Source: Herbivorax alkaliphila
GTDB lineage: Bacteria; Bacillota; Clostridia; Acetivibrionales; Acetivibrionaceae
DNA: 64,000 bases
NCBI RefSeq assembly: GCF_030848475.1
Contig: NZ_JAVDDS010000013.1
Span: 17,256-81,255 of the forward strand
Direction: 5' to 3'
A program made the position numbers and the translations under genes. Numbering within the stretch: the first letter of the stretch is position 1; the number at the start of each line of letters is the position of its first letter. Shown piece after piece: positions 38,301-46,109 of this stretch. The notes below the pieces were generated by a model. The model made no database searches, was not told the DNA's origin, and saw only the letters and a list, made by a program, of their open reading frames with translations.

Positions 38301-40156
38301 AACATATTAGGATATTGAGATGCCTGTCCTGGAAACATCCATGCCATTTCATCAGAACTTATGATTTTTCCTTCCTTAAAGTAAATTCCTCTTTTACTCA
38401 TAGAATAAAACTCTTTATTTTCCATGCATTTTTCAAAATAACTCCATTTATCTTTTAATTCTTCTAAGAAATCAAAGACAATAGCCAATCTATACTTATC
38501 TTTAGCACAATTTGAAGAGTTGTTTATTAATACAGTCTCTTCTATAGACTTATTTCCCTGTTTTATTATATCTATAAATTTAAAATAGCAATCCTTTATA
38601 CTTTCAACTGTATTGCCTGAAAACAATACCACTTCTGATAATTTTCTAGGTTCATTTTGATGTATTGAACTAGTATTATCATCACTTTTTACTTGAAAAG
38701 CATATGACTTTTTCACAAATTCTGGTCTAAATTCTTCCATACAAATATGAAAATCAGCTCCCCCAAACCCATAGGCACTGACATTTGCCCGTCTTGGATG
38801 CCAGCTCTTTTGCTCCCACTTTTTTGACTCATTAAGTATGTAAAATGGAGAATCTTCAATTCTAAGCTTAGGGTTTACCTCCTGAACATTTGCAGTTGGA
38901 GGAAGAATTTTATTGTAAAGAGCCATACAACCCTTTATCATTCCTGGAGCTCCTGAAGCATACCTTAAATGTCCAATGTTTGATTTAACAGAACCTATAC
39001 CACAATAATTTTTTCTTTCTGCACCTAAATTTAAAAAGGCCTCTTTGAGTGCCTCCACTTCAACTTGATCTCCCACAGGTGTTCCAGTTCCATGAGCTTC
39101 AACAAGCTCAATGGTATCCACAGGATATCCTGCCATTTTACAAGAATTCTCTACCACTCTTATTTGCCCGCCTTTATTTGGAGCAGCAACCCCTTTACCT
39201 TTTCCATCACTTCCTTGACCAAATCCTGATATTACACCAAAAATCTCATCCTTATCCCGTAGTGCATCTTCCAACCGTTTTAAAATCAACACTCCTCCGC
39301 CAAGTCCAATTACAAAACCATTTGCCCTTTTGTCAAATGGAAATGAACCATCTGGAGATAAGGCATTTATTGCAGAAAAGGCTGACATAGGAATTTCACT
39401 CATTGTTACATCAATGCCGCCCACAAATGCAACATCAAAATCCCTTCTTAATAGACCTGTTACCCCGCAAACAGAAGCTGCAAGCCCTGATGCACACGCT
39501 GCATCAACTGTATAGGCTGGTCCTAAAAAATCAAATACATTGGATATTCTTCCTGCATTAATGCTTTGAAGCATTCCAGGTGCACTATCTTCTGTTACTG
39601 GAAGTATGCCTTCAAGGGACTTTTCTGATATACAATCAATTAATTCTTCCATTTCTTCAGATGTAAAAGTGGATTTTAATTTAGAATTATTCATTAAATG
39701 ATTTTTAACTCTATAATAGTATGTTCTTCTTGTAACATTGTCATACCGGGTCCCAGGTGCTCCTGTACCAAAAATTACTGCCGCTCTTTCTTTGGGAATG
39801 CTAGATTTCATACATTGCAATGCCTGATCCACACAGTATATTGCCGTGTGTTGATTTGGATCCATTTGTTCAGCTACAGTAGGAGGTATTCTATATTTAT
39901 TACTTAAAAAATTAAGCTTATCGGTATCAATTAAAGCCCCAATTTTTGTATACGACATATCCTGCTTATTAACCTGTCCATACATTTCAGGTCTGTAAAA
40001 AACTTTACTGTTAAAAATGTGATTTGGCACATCTTTAATGGATACCTTTTTATTTAAAATGTTTTCCCAAAAAACATCTTTATTTGATGCATCCGGAAAC
40101 AATCCTCCCATACCAACAATTGCAACTCTTTCTTCAGAATAATAATACTTGTTCAT
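32396..40156 (-). CDS. Iterative-type polyketide/polyunsaturated lipid synthase: KS-AT-KS'-ACP-ACP-KR-DH
   Basis: 2586 residues. KS1 (~8-475): Cys221 in TVDAACASGL, His in VEAHGTGTPVGD, KSNIGHL. AT (~605-930): FPGQASQY, Ser699 in GHSLGE, then NVSHGFHT. KS' (~985-1470): Cys1222 in RAACSSTAS, but FSHETCSPKKGG replaces the HGTGT box; GHTMGA is kept. Two ACPs, both with EADLGIDTVKQATIF: Thr1594 and Thr1696 replace the usual Ser. KR (~1960-2230): ISGGGNGITSE, Ser in SSISGRFG, Tyr in DYCAANSF. DH (~2300-2580): HRLGETPLMP and NPAFMDSIFQ. No ER or thioesterase. The set resembles PUFA and enediyne-type synthases and predicts a partly reduced, possibly polyene chain. It lies fifth after the loading genes and overlaps the transferase gene by 4 bp. 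Confidence 0.93.
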   Translation of the reverse strand: MNKYYYSEERVAIVGMGGLFPDASNKDVFWENILNKKVSIKDVPNHIFNSKVFYRPEMYGQVNKQDMSYTKIGALIDTDKLNFLSNKYRIPPTVAEQMDPNQHTAIYCVDQALQCMKSSIPKERAAVIFGTGAPGTRYDNVTRRTYYYRVKNHLMNNSKLKSTFTSEEMEELIDCISEKSLEGILPVTEDSAPGMLQSINAGRISNVFDFLGPAYTVDAACASGLAASVCGVTGLLRRDFDVAFVGGIDVTMSEIPMSAFSAINALSPDGSFPFDKRANGFVIGLGGGVLILKRLEDALRDKDEIFGVISGFGQGSDGKGKGVAAPNKGGQIRVVENSCKMAGYPVDTIELVEAHGTGTPVGDQVEVEALKEAFLNLGAERKNYCGIGSVKSNIGHLRYASGAPGMIKGCMALYNKILPPTANVQEVNPKLRIEDSPFYILNESKKWEQKSWHPRRANVSAYGFGGADFHICMEEFRPEFVKKSYAFQVKSDDNTSSIHQNEPRKLSEVVLFSGNTVESIKDCYFKFIDIIKQGNKSIEETVLINNSSNCAKDKYRLAIVFDFLEELKDKWSYFEKCMENKEFYSMSKRGIYFKEGKIISSDEMAWMFPGQASQYPNMLKQLYENYTCVESLYTQADALWRGKYDYDITSFIFREDEEVLEEVLKDTKNTHPTMFLSNIGMYKLLIESGIRADYMIGHSLGEITALFASGMLNLREALNLVGERGFSFDAIPEKDRGILMGVKEDRSKLESIIENEGFNVSISNINSPEQTVIGGQAEEIEKASKYLKGMNIYNKVLNVSHGFHTALMNEAAESFYNKIKDFDFYSPKEKVMSCHLNKFYPDRRGELKDIPDILKEQIISKVNFKDAILSLYDKGVRVFIESGPSTVLTNLVKNILRDKDVIVLSSNKRGESDVKTYKKLLGQLFTLGVDVTHVPSRENLKSNCCNDSIKVDNEIKTIKKTSVLKENIVYSGVSVGLPGTFKKAFSNDNFNHIFEGRNFIEKLTDDEMESLLDLNITRLVKNEQKVVFKKLSLINEVIQIAGKFGEFDMLNDYQIDEKTLSQMTLDVCAGVAAGYEALKDAKIPLMREKIFTSSGSSLEGRLVLPKEMQRDTGIIYACGFPAFEPFICEVSKYIASKFGSKTRRDLIDFYQEVISKIKDDGTRKILSDWFNFHYSKLLNNSGEEDIYEFNHEFLIQISSLANNRLAQFIGAMGPNFHIRAACSSTASAVTVAEDLIRGGHAKRMIVVGADNASSKKLLPWIGGSFLSMGAASDSDDVFESSVPFDNRRNGMIIGAGAVGLVMEKEEDVGKRGMNGICRILGTHMFNAAGHQVKIESKKYCDELDRFISKMEKEHGFNRIENAKETVYFSHETCSPKKGGCAEAEKMVLEKVFKEKYGEIKIVNTKAMTGHTMGASLEEAVAAKALLKQEIPPVANFKNVDPSLEGLNISSGGRHNFKYALRMVIGYGGQGNFHLLEKISSEDARIFDSGIYDNWLREVSGFKNARLKNQGRILVAEGDANEEISKNSSQKTDFDESVKKDDKLNRESEKEQPSKVKSESSYLSDVLGIISEVTKYPTEMLEKDMEMEADLGIDTVKQATIFSLIGEKYGMSDEENINMSSYKTIGDVIDFVKDMQKDSGLHMEEKVKEKKTEIKQEAKSKHGAEEEVLKIVSEVTKYPVEMLEKDMEMEADLGIDTVKQATIFSMIAKDFKMDEDEDLNISEYKTIGDVIDFVKNKSDVSEVKGRDIDSNKNIESVKEEKDYEIERDLSLQVPVFVEENLGSKDFDLKEKRIWVIGDEEEVVGEISNYFKEQSKLVEEFTFDRYKGSKELEDGILKFMKDSVDVIVDCSHIGKSFDIDNISTDKEEVLNFLNGEARFLFYKKLGEKVSQPEIRIVCAVSMDGCHGYLKGGCENLDPFFGALSGFYKGLRKEWSNSKVKIIDVGAVEREGGFQEIASKLKTEIECSSFDYEIGYKDNKRMVLRIDYLDKVELQKVNYPENIHFLISGGGNGITSEIIRKLSKKYRGKFTIIGRTKLEDNIESLSLLSDEQLEDKKIEIKEQLQKEHSKVTPVMVKDKLEKIKKAISVYKLVNEIKSDGNEAVYISCDVRNHEQLEKNIKKSIKKNGSVHILIHGAGIERSKLLKDKRVEEFKDVFSVKVKGFLNLYRLLEKKELKAIIGFSSISGRFGNEAQLDYCAANSFINGFISSFKSKYQNIHGLSIAWSGWKDLGIAWRNEYLKENFEEIGLNLIEPERGALEFVNLLEGKTSSNEVIVSKGLEFIMPEKIAYENPPKTLFIDWISKRNGLIEKAFKVFSVKKDPIINQHRLGETPLMPAVAFMEMFAQYHSLVFGRKDQYCFKNLILYKPCKLFYERPQEIILDAKRGEEKEGFKGEIYTYLDSKYGISKLINLNSMEISSSISDYSDLLNIRGIENEPMEEGFTRANLENYHEKNPNSIVLGPLFIDEEIENNKCMRNSKGAMFSMTLPEEEINNEKYNLEELLINPAFMDSIFQVCGVHTAYNNDRVFLPWKVEEVGVVQVPREYCGYKVYSRLKEEGDEYKKYDVIMLNQYDEVCYYAKNVVMRQISL

Positions 40157-40231
40157 TTTAACCCCTCCCCAAAATAATTGAAAAGTGCCTGATACTTCTC
40201 TAAAAGAAAATTCCTAATTTTAAAAAACACA

Positions 40232-41197
40232 TTAATTAACTTCTAAGAAAAAATCATAAATATCTCTAGAAAGTTTTGGTACTCTTAAAATGTTCAGATG
40301 ACCTGCATGATAAATATTAATATTTTCAATATCTGTTTTTTGAACAAAGCTTTTATATTTTTTTTCTTCAATAAGCTGATCATAAATTGAATATGCAAGT
40401 GCAACAGGTCTAAAATCCACATCAGGAGATATATTATTTAATACGTCTACTTCTTCAAATACAACTTCTGTTGATTTCTCATCCCATCCATGCTTTCTAA
40501 GATCGTTTCTGATTGACCCTAACATAGGATTATCCCATATAAGTCTTGATAACCCGGCAACAGGATTTATTAAGAAAACACTATTTGCTTTATTTTTAAT
40601 AGTATAATATTTTAAAGAAACACATCCCCCCATGCTAAACCCAACAAGCATTAAGGGTTTTTTATCAGTATAATTAACAAACTGCACAGAAGCTTCAATG
40701 TCATAAACAGATTGAATAAAAGCCTTTTTTGTTCTATACACATCTGCACTTAAAAAATATTCCCCACTAAAAAGACTATTTTTTGGCTTTCTTTTATGAT
40801 GATAGGGTAATGTCATCATAAATACATTAAACTTCAATTTATTTAGCATTTTAATTAAAAATGTATAATTTAATAAATGCTCATCATAAAGTCCATGAAC
40901 AAATAAAATGTTTCCTACACTATCTTCACAAGGACTATTATATAAATAAATTGTGTTATTTTCTTTATATGGCAATGTCTTGTAAATTGAAGGTATTTTA
41001 ATAAGATCAAAACCATTAGTACTTTTTGAATATTTTAATTTGGAACTATCAACCTTTTTACTATTTATACTAAGTAAAGATAGTTCATCATAAATAAAAT
41101 GTGAATTTTTTGGTGAATGACTTACTCTAAGAAGTTTTTCACTTTTAATTTTTTCAATAGCAATATTGTCAACAAATTTTGAACTGGATTCATTCAT
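40232..41197 (-). CDS. Alpha/beta hydrolase of the synthase operon
   Basis: 321 residues from the ATG at 41197, which follows GGGGAGGAG; the in-frame GTG at 41215 is part of that ribosome site. Alpha/beta hydrolase signatures: oxyanion-type loop ILFVHGLYDEHLLNYTFLIK, nucleophile elbow LMLVGFSMGGCVSLKYY with Ser, and a C-terminal catalytic His in NINIYHAGHLNILR. No signal peptide. The synthase has no thioesterase domain, so this enzyme may release the product from the carrier, or act as an editing esterase. It lies 75 nt before the synthase gene. Confidence 0.85.
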   Translation of the reverse strand: MNESSSKFVDNIAIEKIKSEKLLRVSHSPKNSHFIYDELSLLSINSKKVDSSKLKYSKSTNGFDLIKIPSIYKTLPYKENNTIYLYNSPCEDSVGNILFVHGLYDEHLLNYTFLIKMLNKLKFNVFMMTLPYHHKRKPKNSLFSGEYFLSADVYRTKKAFIQSVYDIEASVQFVNYTDKKPLMLVGFSMGGCVSLKYYTIKNKANSVFLINPVAGLSRLIWDNPMLGSIRNDLRKHGWDEKSTEVVFEEVDVLNNISPDVDFRPVALAYSIYDQLIEEKKYKSFVQKTDIENINIYHAGHLNILRVPKLSRDIYDFFLEVN

Positions 41198-41320
41198 ATA
41201 AGCTCTCCTCCCCACGTAAAATAAAGCTTATCTTACTTTCCTTAAACAATTTCCCACTTAAAGGTTAAAAATATAAGTTATAACCTCAAATGTGAGCAAA
41301 CTCAAGTTTTGAAAATTTTA

Positions 41321-42820
41321 CTACATTGTTTTTTGGCTTTTCAATGCTTTTTTATCTATTTTACCTACATTATTTCTTGGAAGCTTATCAATAAATTCTA
41401 TTTTTTTAGGCAATTTAAAGTTTGCAATTTTTCCTGAAAGATATTTTATTAAATCTCTTTCATTAACCACTGCTCCCTCTTCTAAGACAACACAAGCCTT
41501 TACAACTTCTCCATAAAGACTGTCACTAACACCAAAAGCTGCTGAATCAACAACATCTGGATAAGAGTTTAATGCTGCCTCTATTTCTATAGGAGAAATT
41601 TTTAAACCTGCAACATTGATAAACTCAGTTTTTCTCCCACATACAACATATGAGCCATTGCTCCTTTTATAGCCAAAATCTCCTGTATAAAGCCATCCAT
41701 CTTTCATTCTTTCTGATGTCTCTTGGGGACGATTTAAATATCCAAGCATCAAGCCTTTTCCCCTAACTCTTAACTCACCTATAATTCCCTCTTCCATTAC
41801 CTCTCCATTTTCATTAACTGCCTCTATCTCTAAAATTCCCTCAGGCGGAAAACCTACATTGCCAGAAGGCTCAGGAAGCTTTGAAATCCTTGTTGCTATA
41901 AGAGTACACGCCTCTGATAAACCATATCCTTCGTCTAAATATATTCCTACCTTGTCAAACCACAATTTAGCTGTATCATAACTTAAAGGAGCAGCTGCAC
42001 AAAATGCCGCCTTAAGCTTTCTAAGATCTTTAATATTAGATTCATATCTTAATAGCTGTTTATAGTGTGTAGGAACACCATAAATATGTGTTATATTTTC
42101 TTTTGATATTGTATCTGCAACTTTTAATGGATGAAAAGACCTTAAAAAAACAACTGCAGCTTTATGTGCCAGAGCAGGAATAAGCAAAGATATTGAACCA
42201 AATGCATGTGAAAAGGGCACAAAGCAAAGTAGCTTGTCTTCATTTTTATATCTATACATTGACATATTACTCTTTTCAAGAAATACATTATAGCATCCTG
42301 TAGAAAGCATAACCGCTTTAGGAGTTGAGGTTGAACCTGATGTGTATAAAAGCATTGCCAGTTCATCTTTATCAAATTCATACATATTTATTTTTTTGCA
42401 AATGCTCTTATCAGTATTTTTATAAACCTGCCTTATCTCTTCTTCTTCAAATATTTCAACATCGCCTTTATAAACATCTTCTACACTTTTCTTTTTAAGG
42501 TGCGTAACTATACAGGAAGAACCAGAGTCCTCTATATAATAAGGCAGTTCATCTGCTTTATATAGAGGGTCTATAAGACATATAACACACCCTATGTACT
42601 GAGCAGCCAATAAAACAATAGCAGTTTCAGCCCCATTATATAAGTGGGTGGATATAACCATTCCAGGCTCATATCCCTTTGACTTTAAAAAATCTGCAAC
42701 TTTTAAAACTGCATTTTGAAGTTCCTTAAATGAAAATCTTTCCCCTTTTTCTACATCAACAATTGCCTCATTGTCAAGATATTTCCCGTCAGTATCAAAT
42801 AAAAAATCACAATAATTCAT
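41321..42820 (-). CDS. AMP-forming acyl-CoA synthetase / acyl-ACP ligase
   Basis: 499 residues. ANL-superfamily motifs are complete: P-loop LAMLLYTSGSTSTPKAVMLS, aromatic/adenine motif LDEGYGLSEACTLIATRI, hinge WLYTGDFGYKRSNGSYVVCG followed by RKTEFINVAGLKISPIEIEA, and the C-terminal catalytic Lys in LPRNNVGKIDKKAL. It activates a carboxylic acid as the acyl-adenylate and passes it to CoA or a phosphopantetheine arm. In this operon it probably supplies a starter to the stand-alone ACP or the KASIII-like enzymes. It begins 32 nt after the KASIII-like gene ends. The acid cannot be told from sequence. Confidence 0.92.
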   Translation of the reverse strand: MNYCDFLFDTDGKYLDNEAIVDVEKGERFSFKELQNAVLKVADFLKSKGYEPGMVISTHLYNGAETAIVLLAAQYIGCVICLIDPLYKADELPYYIEDSGSSCIVTHLKKKSVEDVYKGDVEIFEEEEIRQVYKNTDKSICKKINMYEFDKDELAMLLYTSGSTSTPKAVMLSTGCYNVFLEKSNMSMYRYKNEDKLLCFVPFSHAFGSISLLIPALAHKAAVVFLRSFHPLKVADTISKENITHIYGVPTHYKQLLRYESNIKDLRKLKAAFCAAAPLSYDTAKLWFDKVGIYLDEGYGLSEACTLIATRISKLPEPSGNVGFPPEGILEIEAVNENGEVMEEGIIGELRVRGKGLMLGYLNRPQETSERMKDGWLYTGDFGYKRSNGSYVVCGRKTEFINVAGLKISPIEIEAALNSYPDVVDSAAFGVSDSLYGEVVKACVVLEEGAVVNERDLIKYLSGKIANFKLPKKIEFIDKLPRNNVGKIDKKALKSQKTM

Positions 42821-42852
42821 GCTAATCCCCCCCTAAAAATATAGTATTTTAT

Positions 42853-43893
42853 TTAAAACCTGAAAATCATTCCTCCGCTGCTTGCTCCAGCACCATGTGC
42901 CAACATCATTACAACATCCCCTCTTTGTATCCTTTTTGAGCTTATTAACTCATTAAGTATTAAAGGACTCATGGCTGCCACAGTATTTCCATACTTACTA
43001 AACAAACTCAAACTCTTTTCAAAGGGAATTCCCAAAGCCTTTAATTGAGCTTCCCATATTTTAGTTGATTGATCTGAAGTTATAAAATGATCCACCTCAT
43101 CTAGAGTCATTTTAGATTCAGACAAAAGTTTATCAACTATTATTTTTGTATATTCTATTGCCGAATCTAAAATTATTTTTCCATCATTAATTTTCATAGT
43201 TAGAATATCATAATTGGTATCTTCATAATCTTTTGTAAGTAAGGTAGTTCCACAAGGAATCAAAGCATTATCGTACAACAAATGATTTGTCAAAAGATAA
43301 GAAGACAAGAAATGTTTAACCTCAGAACGCCCTAAAAGCATTGCAGCAATACCATCTCCAAACAAAAACACTGTTTTAGAGTTTGGTTCTTTACATTGCT
43401 GTATTCTCTTAGATGTTATCCCACCTCCTATAACAAGGACATAGTCATCTCCCGATGCAATATATCTTAATGCCATATCCATAACATGCATAAAACCACT
43501 GCATGCACAGGTTACATCAAATCCAGGTATTCCTTTTTTGACACCAAGTCTTTTTAACGCTGCTATAGCCGAAGCTGGAGCATTTTGTGCCCCAAGAAGC
43601 CTTGTATATATGATTCTGTCTACTGATTCAATATCAACATTTGCTCTTTCCAAGCACTGGGCAATTGCCTGAGCCATTAAACCTTCAAGACTTTCATCTT
43701 CACTGACCCATCTTCTTTCCTTTATGCCAATGGAAAACTGAACAGCTCTATCAGTAGCCACATAATCATATTTGTCTATAATATCCTGATTAGTCATGAC
43801 TTTTTTAGGAATACCAACACCAATAGACATTACTTTTGCATACCTATTGATATGTAAAGGTTTAATATCTGGAAATGAAATATCTTTTTTCAT
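42853..43893 (-). CDS. KASIII (FabH)-like condensing or acyl-transfer enzyme, Cys present
   Basis: 346 residues with a thiolase fold of the FabH type. The active-site Cys is in FDVTCACSGFMHVMDM, and the Asn is in SKYGNTVAAMSPL. The catalytic His of FabH (PHQAN) is replaced: the matching stretch reads FITSDQSTKIWE. Loss of this His is compatible with acyl transfer rather than decarboxylative condensation, but this is inference. It is paired with a homologous Cys-less gene two positions upstream, with an ACP gene between them. The ATG follows AAGGGGGGCACA. Confidence 0.87.
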   Translation of the reverse strand: MKKDISFPDIKPLHINRYAKVMSIGVGIPKKVMTNQDIIDKYDYVATDRAVQFSIGIKERRWVSEDESLEGLMAQAIAQCLERANVDIESVDRIIYTRLLGAQNAPASAIAALKRLGVKKGIPGFDVTCACSGFMHVMDMALRYIASGDDYVLVIGGGITSKRIQQCKEPNSKTVFLFGDGIAAMLLGRSEVKHFLSSYLLTNHLLYDNALIPCGTTLLTKDYEDTNYDILTMKINDGKIILDSAIEYTKIIVDKLLSESKMTLDEVDHFITSDQSTKIWEAQLKALGIPFEKSLSLFSKYGNTVAAMSPLILNELISSKRIQRGDVVMMLAHGAGASSGGMIFRF

Positions 43894-44000
43894 TGTGCCC
43901 CCCCTTATATTAAATATTATTTTTTTAATTTCTTTGTATCATTGCCTAGAGTTTTTCTATATTTACTGCCATCATACTTTAAGGGCTCAAAACACCATTG

Positions 44001-44243
44001 TTAATTCATTCCATTTTCTTGCAAAAAATCAACAATATTTTTCACTACAAATAATTCTGGTTTTGCATCAATCATTGGAACTGAAAAAGTCTCTGAAAAC
44101 TTAAAACCTAATTCTACCAATGCTATTGAATCGGCACAGAGATCTTCTACCAAATCTGTTTCTAAATTTACCTCATTTTCTTCAACACGTAGATAATCAA
44201 CTATCAATTCTTTTGCTTTTTGATAAATGTCATTATACTCCAT
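44001..44243 (-). CDS. Stand-alone acyl carrier protein
   Basis: 80 residues from the ATG at 44243, placed by GGGAGGAG upstream; in-frame codons to 44264 overlap that ribosome site. Four-helix ACP features: IYQKAKELIVDYLRVEENEV, then VEDLCADSIALVELGFKF, where the Ser after Asp is the normal phosphopantetheine attachment residue, unlike the Thr in both ACP domains of the big synthase. It lies between the two KASIII-like genes and is probably the carrier for the starter or an intermediate, activated by the operon's own transferase. Confidence 0.9.
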   Translation of the reverse strand: MEYNDIYQKAKELIVDYLRVEENEVNLETDLVEDLCADSIALVELGFKFSETFSVPMIDAKPELFVVKNIVDFLQENGMN

Positions 44244-44263
44244 ACTACATCTCCTCCCAAACA

Positions 44264-45313
44264 TTAGAATTTGTAGATAATTCCACCACCACTTATTCCT
44301 TCTCCGTGAGAAATCATCATTACATTCATTCCTTCAACAATTTTGCCGGATTTGATTCCTTTATCTATTAACAATGGAAGCATAGCAGACATGGTATTTC
44401 CACAATCATTTAGCAATGAAATACTTTTATCTTGACTAACTCCCAATGTTTCCAAAGTAAGTTCCCATATTTTTTTATTGTTTTCCGTAACCAACACTAA
44501 ATCAATATCATTCATCTTAAGTCCACTTTCTTGGAGTAAATTGTCAGCTACTTGGGCAGTAGCCTCTCTGTAGAAATCCTCAGCTTTTTTCCAGTTATCC
44601 ATTTTATATGTATCATATATGTATGTTGACTTTTCCAAAGGCACCGTTTCATCAGTTCCATCTATTGCGTTTAAAGGGCTTACAGAAGTCGCCAAGTCGT
44701 AATACTCATAATTTGAGTAAAAGTAACTGGCCAAAATATGTTGTTTTTCTGATACTCCAAACAACAGCGAAGCAGATGCATCTCCAAATAAAAATGCTAC
44801 TCTTGGATCTTTTTTGTTTATAAGCTTTGTGTGAATACCTCCTGAAGATAAAAGAATATATTCGTCCCCTGTACTTATATATCTTGAAATCAAATCTACC
44901 GAATGCAAAAATGAAGATATTCCACCATCTACATCAAAAGAATGCATAGCAACATTGCTTTCAAGCTTTCCTTGCAGCCTGCTTGCAGTCATTGGCAAAA
45001 GATTGTCACCATAGTATTTGTTTACTATGATTCTTGAAAGATTGTCTGGACAAAATGAGTACATATCAAGACATTTCTTTGCAGACTTTAAAAGCACGTC
45101 ACTGTCATCATAGGACTCGTCTGCAACATGTCTTGTTTTTACTCCAACCGTCTTTTCAATTATATTGCTTTTAAACGAAAGAGAATTATTTTTTATTATT
45201 TCTTCATTTGTCAAAGTGTTTTTAGGAAAAAATGAAGCCGAATGTAATATCTTACAAAACCTACTTATATTTTTTCTTTTGTTTTTTGGAAAATAAACTT
45301 TTAAGTTACTCAT
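44264..45313 (-). CDS. Degenerate KASIII-like protein, catalytic Cys absent
   Basis: 349 residues, homologous to the other KASIII-like protein of the operon (SRFCKILHSASFFPKNTLTN against its RYAKVMSIGVGIPKKVMTNQ). At the active-site position the sequence reads FDVDGGISSFLHSVDL in place of FDVTCACSGFMHVMDM, so Ile stands where the Cys should be; the His region reads LVTENNKKIWE. The NDCGNTMSAMLPL loop is kept. It is not expected to form an acyl-enzyme. It may be a non-catalytic partner of the other KASIII-like protein, as chain-length factors are for KSII enzymes. First gene of the operon; only 67 nt separate it from the gene before. Confidence 0.85.
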   Translation of the reverse strand: MSNLKVYFPKNKRKNISRFCKILHSASFFPKNTLTNEEIIKNNSLSFKSNIIEKTVGVKTRHVADESYDDSDVLLKSAKKCLDMYSFCPDNLSRIIVNKYYGDNLLPMTASRLQGKLESNVAMHSFDVDGGISSFLHSVDLISRYISTGDEYILLSSGGIHTKLINKKDPRVAFLFGDASASLLFGVSEKQHILASYFYSNYEYYDLATSVSPLNAIDGTDETVPLEKSTYIYDTYKMDNWKKAEDFYREATAQVADNLLQESGLKMNDIDLVLVTENNKKIWELTLETLGVSQDKSISLLNDCGNTMSAMLPLLIDKGIKSGKIVEGMNVMMISHGEGISGGGIIYKF

Positions 45314-45380
45314 AACATCCCCACCATTTTATAAATATAATTTTTTATCTTAATCTATTTTTTTATAAAGTTAAAAACAA

Positions 45381-46109
45381 TTACGAATAATGATTTTTCA
45401 TCACATCTATAAATACTTTGACAATTTCAGGATCAAATTGTCTTCCTGCTTTATCTTCCAACTCTTTAAATGCTTGCGTTATAGACTTTTTCCTGCTATA
45501 TGGACGTTCAGATATCATTGCATCAAAGGAATCTGCTACACACAGTATCCTTGAACCAAGACTTATATCTTCCCCTGCAAGTCCATCAGGATATCCCTTT
45601 CCATCAAATCTCTCATGATGATGTCGCACATAATCTATAAGTTGATCCATTCCTTCCAACGGCTCTAAAATATTCTGACTATATATGGGATGCTGATGCA
45701 ACAATTCAATTTCCCCTTTAGTAAGTGAGCCTTTCTTGTTAAGAATAAATTTAGGAATCTCAATTTTCCCAATATCATGTAAAAGTGCTGCATATTGAAT
45801 TGTAGATATTTCTTTTAAATCAAGCTCCATTGCCTCCCCAATTTTTACTACATATGTAGAAACTCGTTCACAATGTCCTAGTGTATACTTATCTTTTGCT
45901 GATATTGTACTAAGAAGCCCTTTGAATATACCTATTAACTGTTGATGATCTGAACTAATATTTTTACGAATTTGTAAAATAGCGTCCTTATATAAATGCA
46001 CTTTATCTTTTCCTAAGTTTTTAGCATGGTATAACGCCATATCCGTTTGATATATAAGCTCATTTTTGCTGCTAGCCTTATTTGGATATTCTGAAAAACC
46101 TATAGACAA
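45381..46109 (-). CDS. HD-GYP half of a frameshifted GGDEF/HD-GYP protein
   Basis: The frame starts inside a GGDEF domain: SIGFSEYPNKASS, then YQTDMALYHAKNLGKDKVHL is the normal end of that domain. The HD-GYP phosphodiesterase follows: TLGHCERVSTYVVKIGEAME, AALLHDIGKIEIP, and the diagnostic RHHHERFDGKGYPDGL. With the overlapping upstream frame (46100-46951) it makes one complete membrane-bound protein; a one-base change in a 7-A run (46149-46155) joins them. An independent start here is doubtful, because the only ATG is within the GGDEF strand. If not translated by slippage this part is a pseudogene. Confidence 0.8.
   Translation of the reverse strand: MSIGFSEYPNKASSKNELIYQTDMALYHAKNLGKDKVHLYKDAILQIRKNISSDHQQLIGIFKGLLSTISAKDKYTLGHCERVSTYVVKIGEAMELDLKEISTIQYAALLHDIGKIEIPKFILNKKGSLTKGEIELLHQHPIYSQNILEPLEGMDQLIDYVRHHHERFDGKGYPDGLAGEDISLGSRILCVADSFDAMISERPYSRKKSITQAFKELEDKAGRQFDPEIVKVFIDVMKNHYS

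Noticed and set aside
42853..43893. Housekeeping FabH of fatty acid synthesis
   Set aside because: No other fab genes are near, the catalytic His is missing, and the gene sits in the synthase operon beside a Cys-less homologue.
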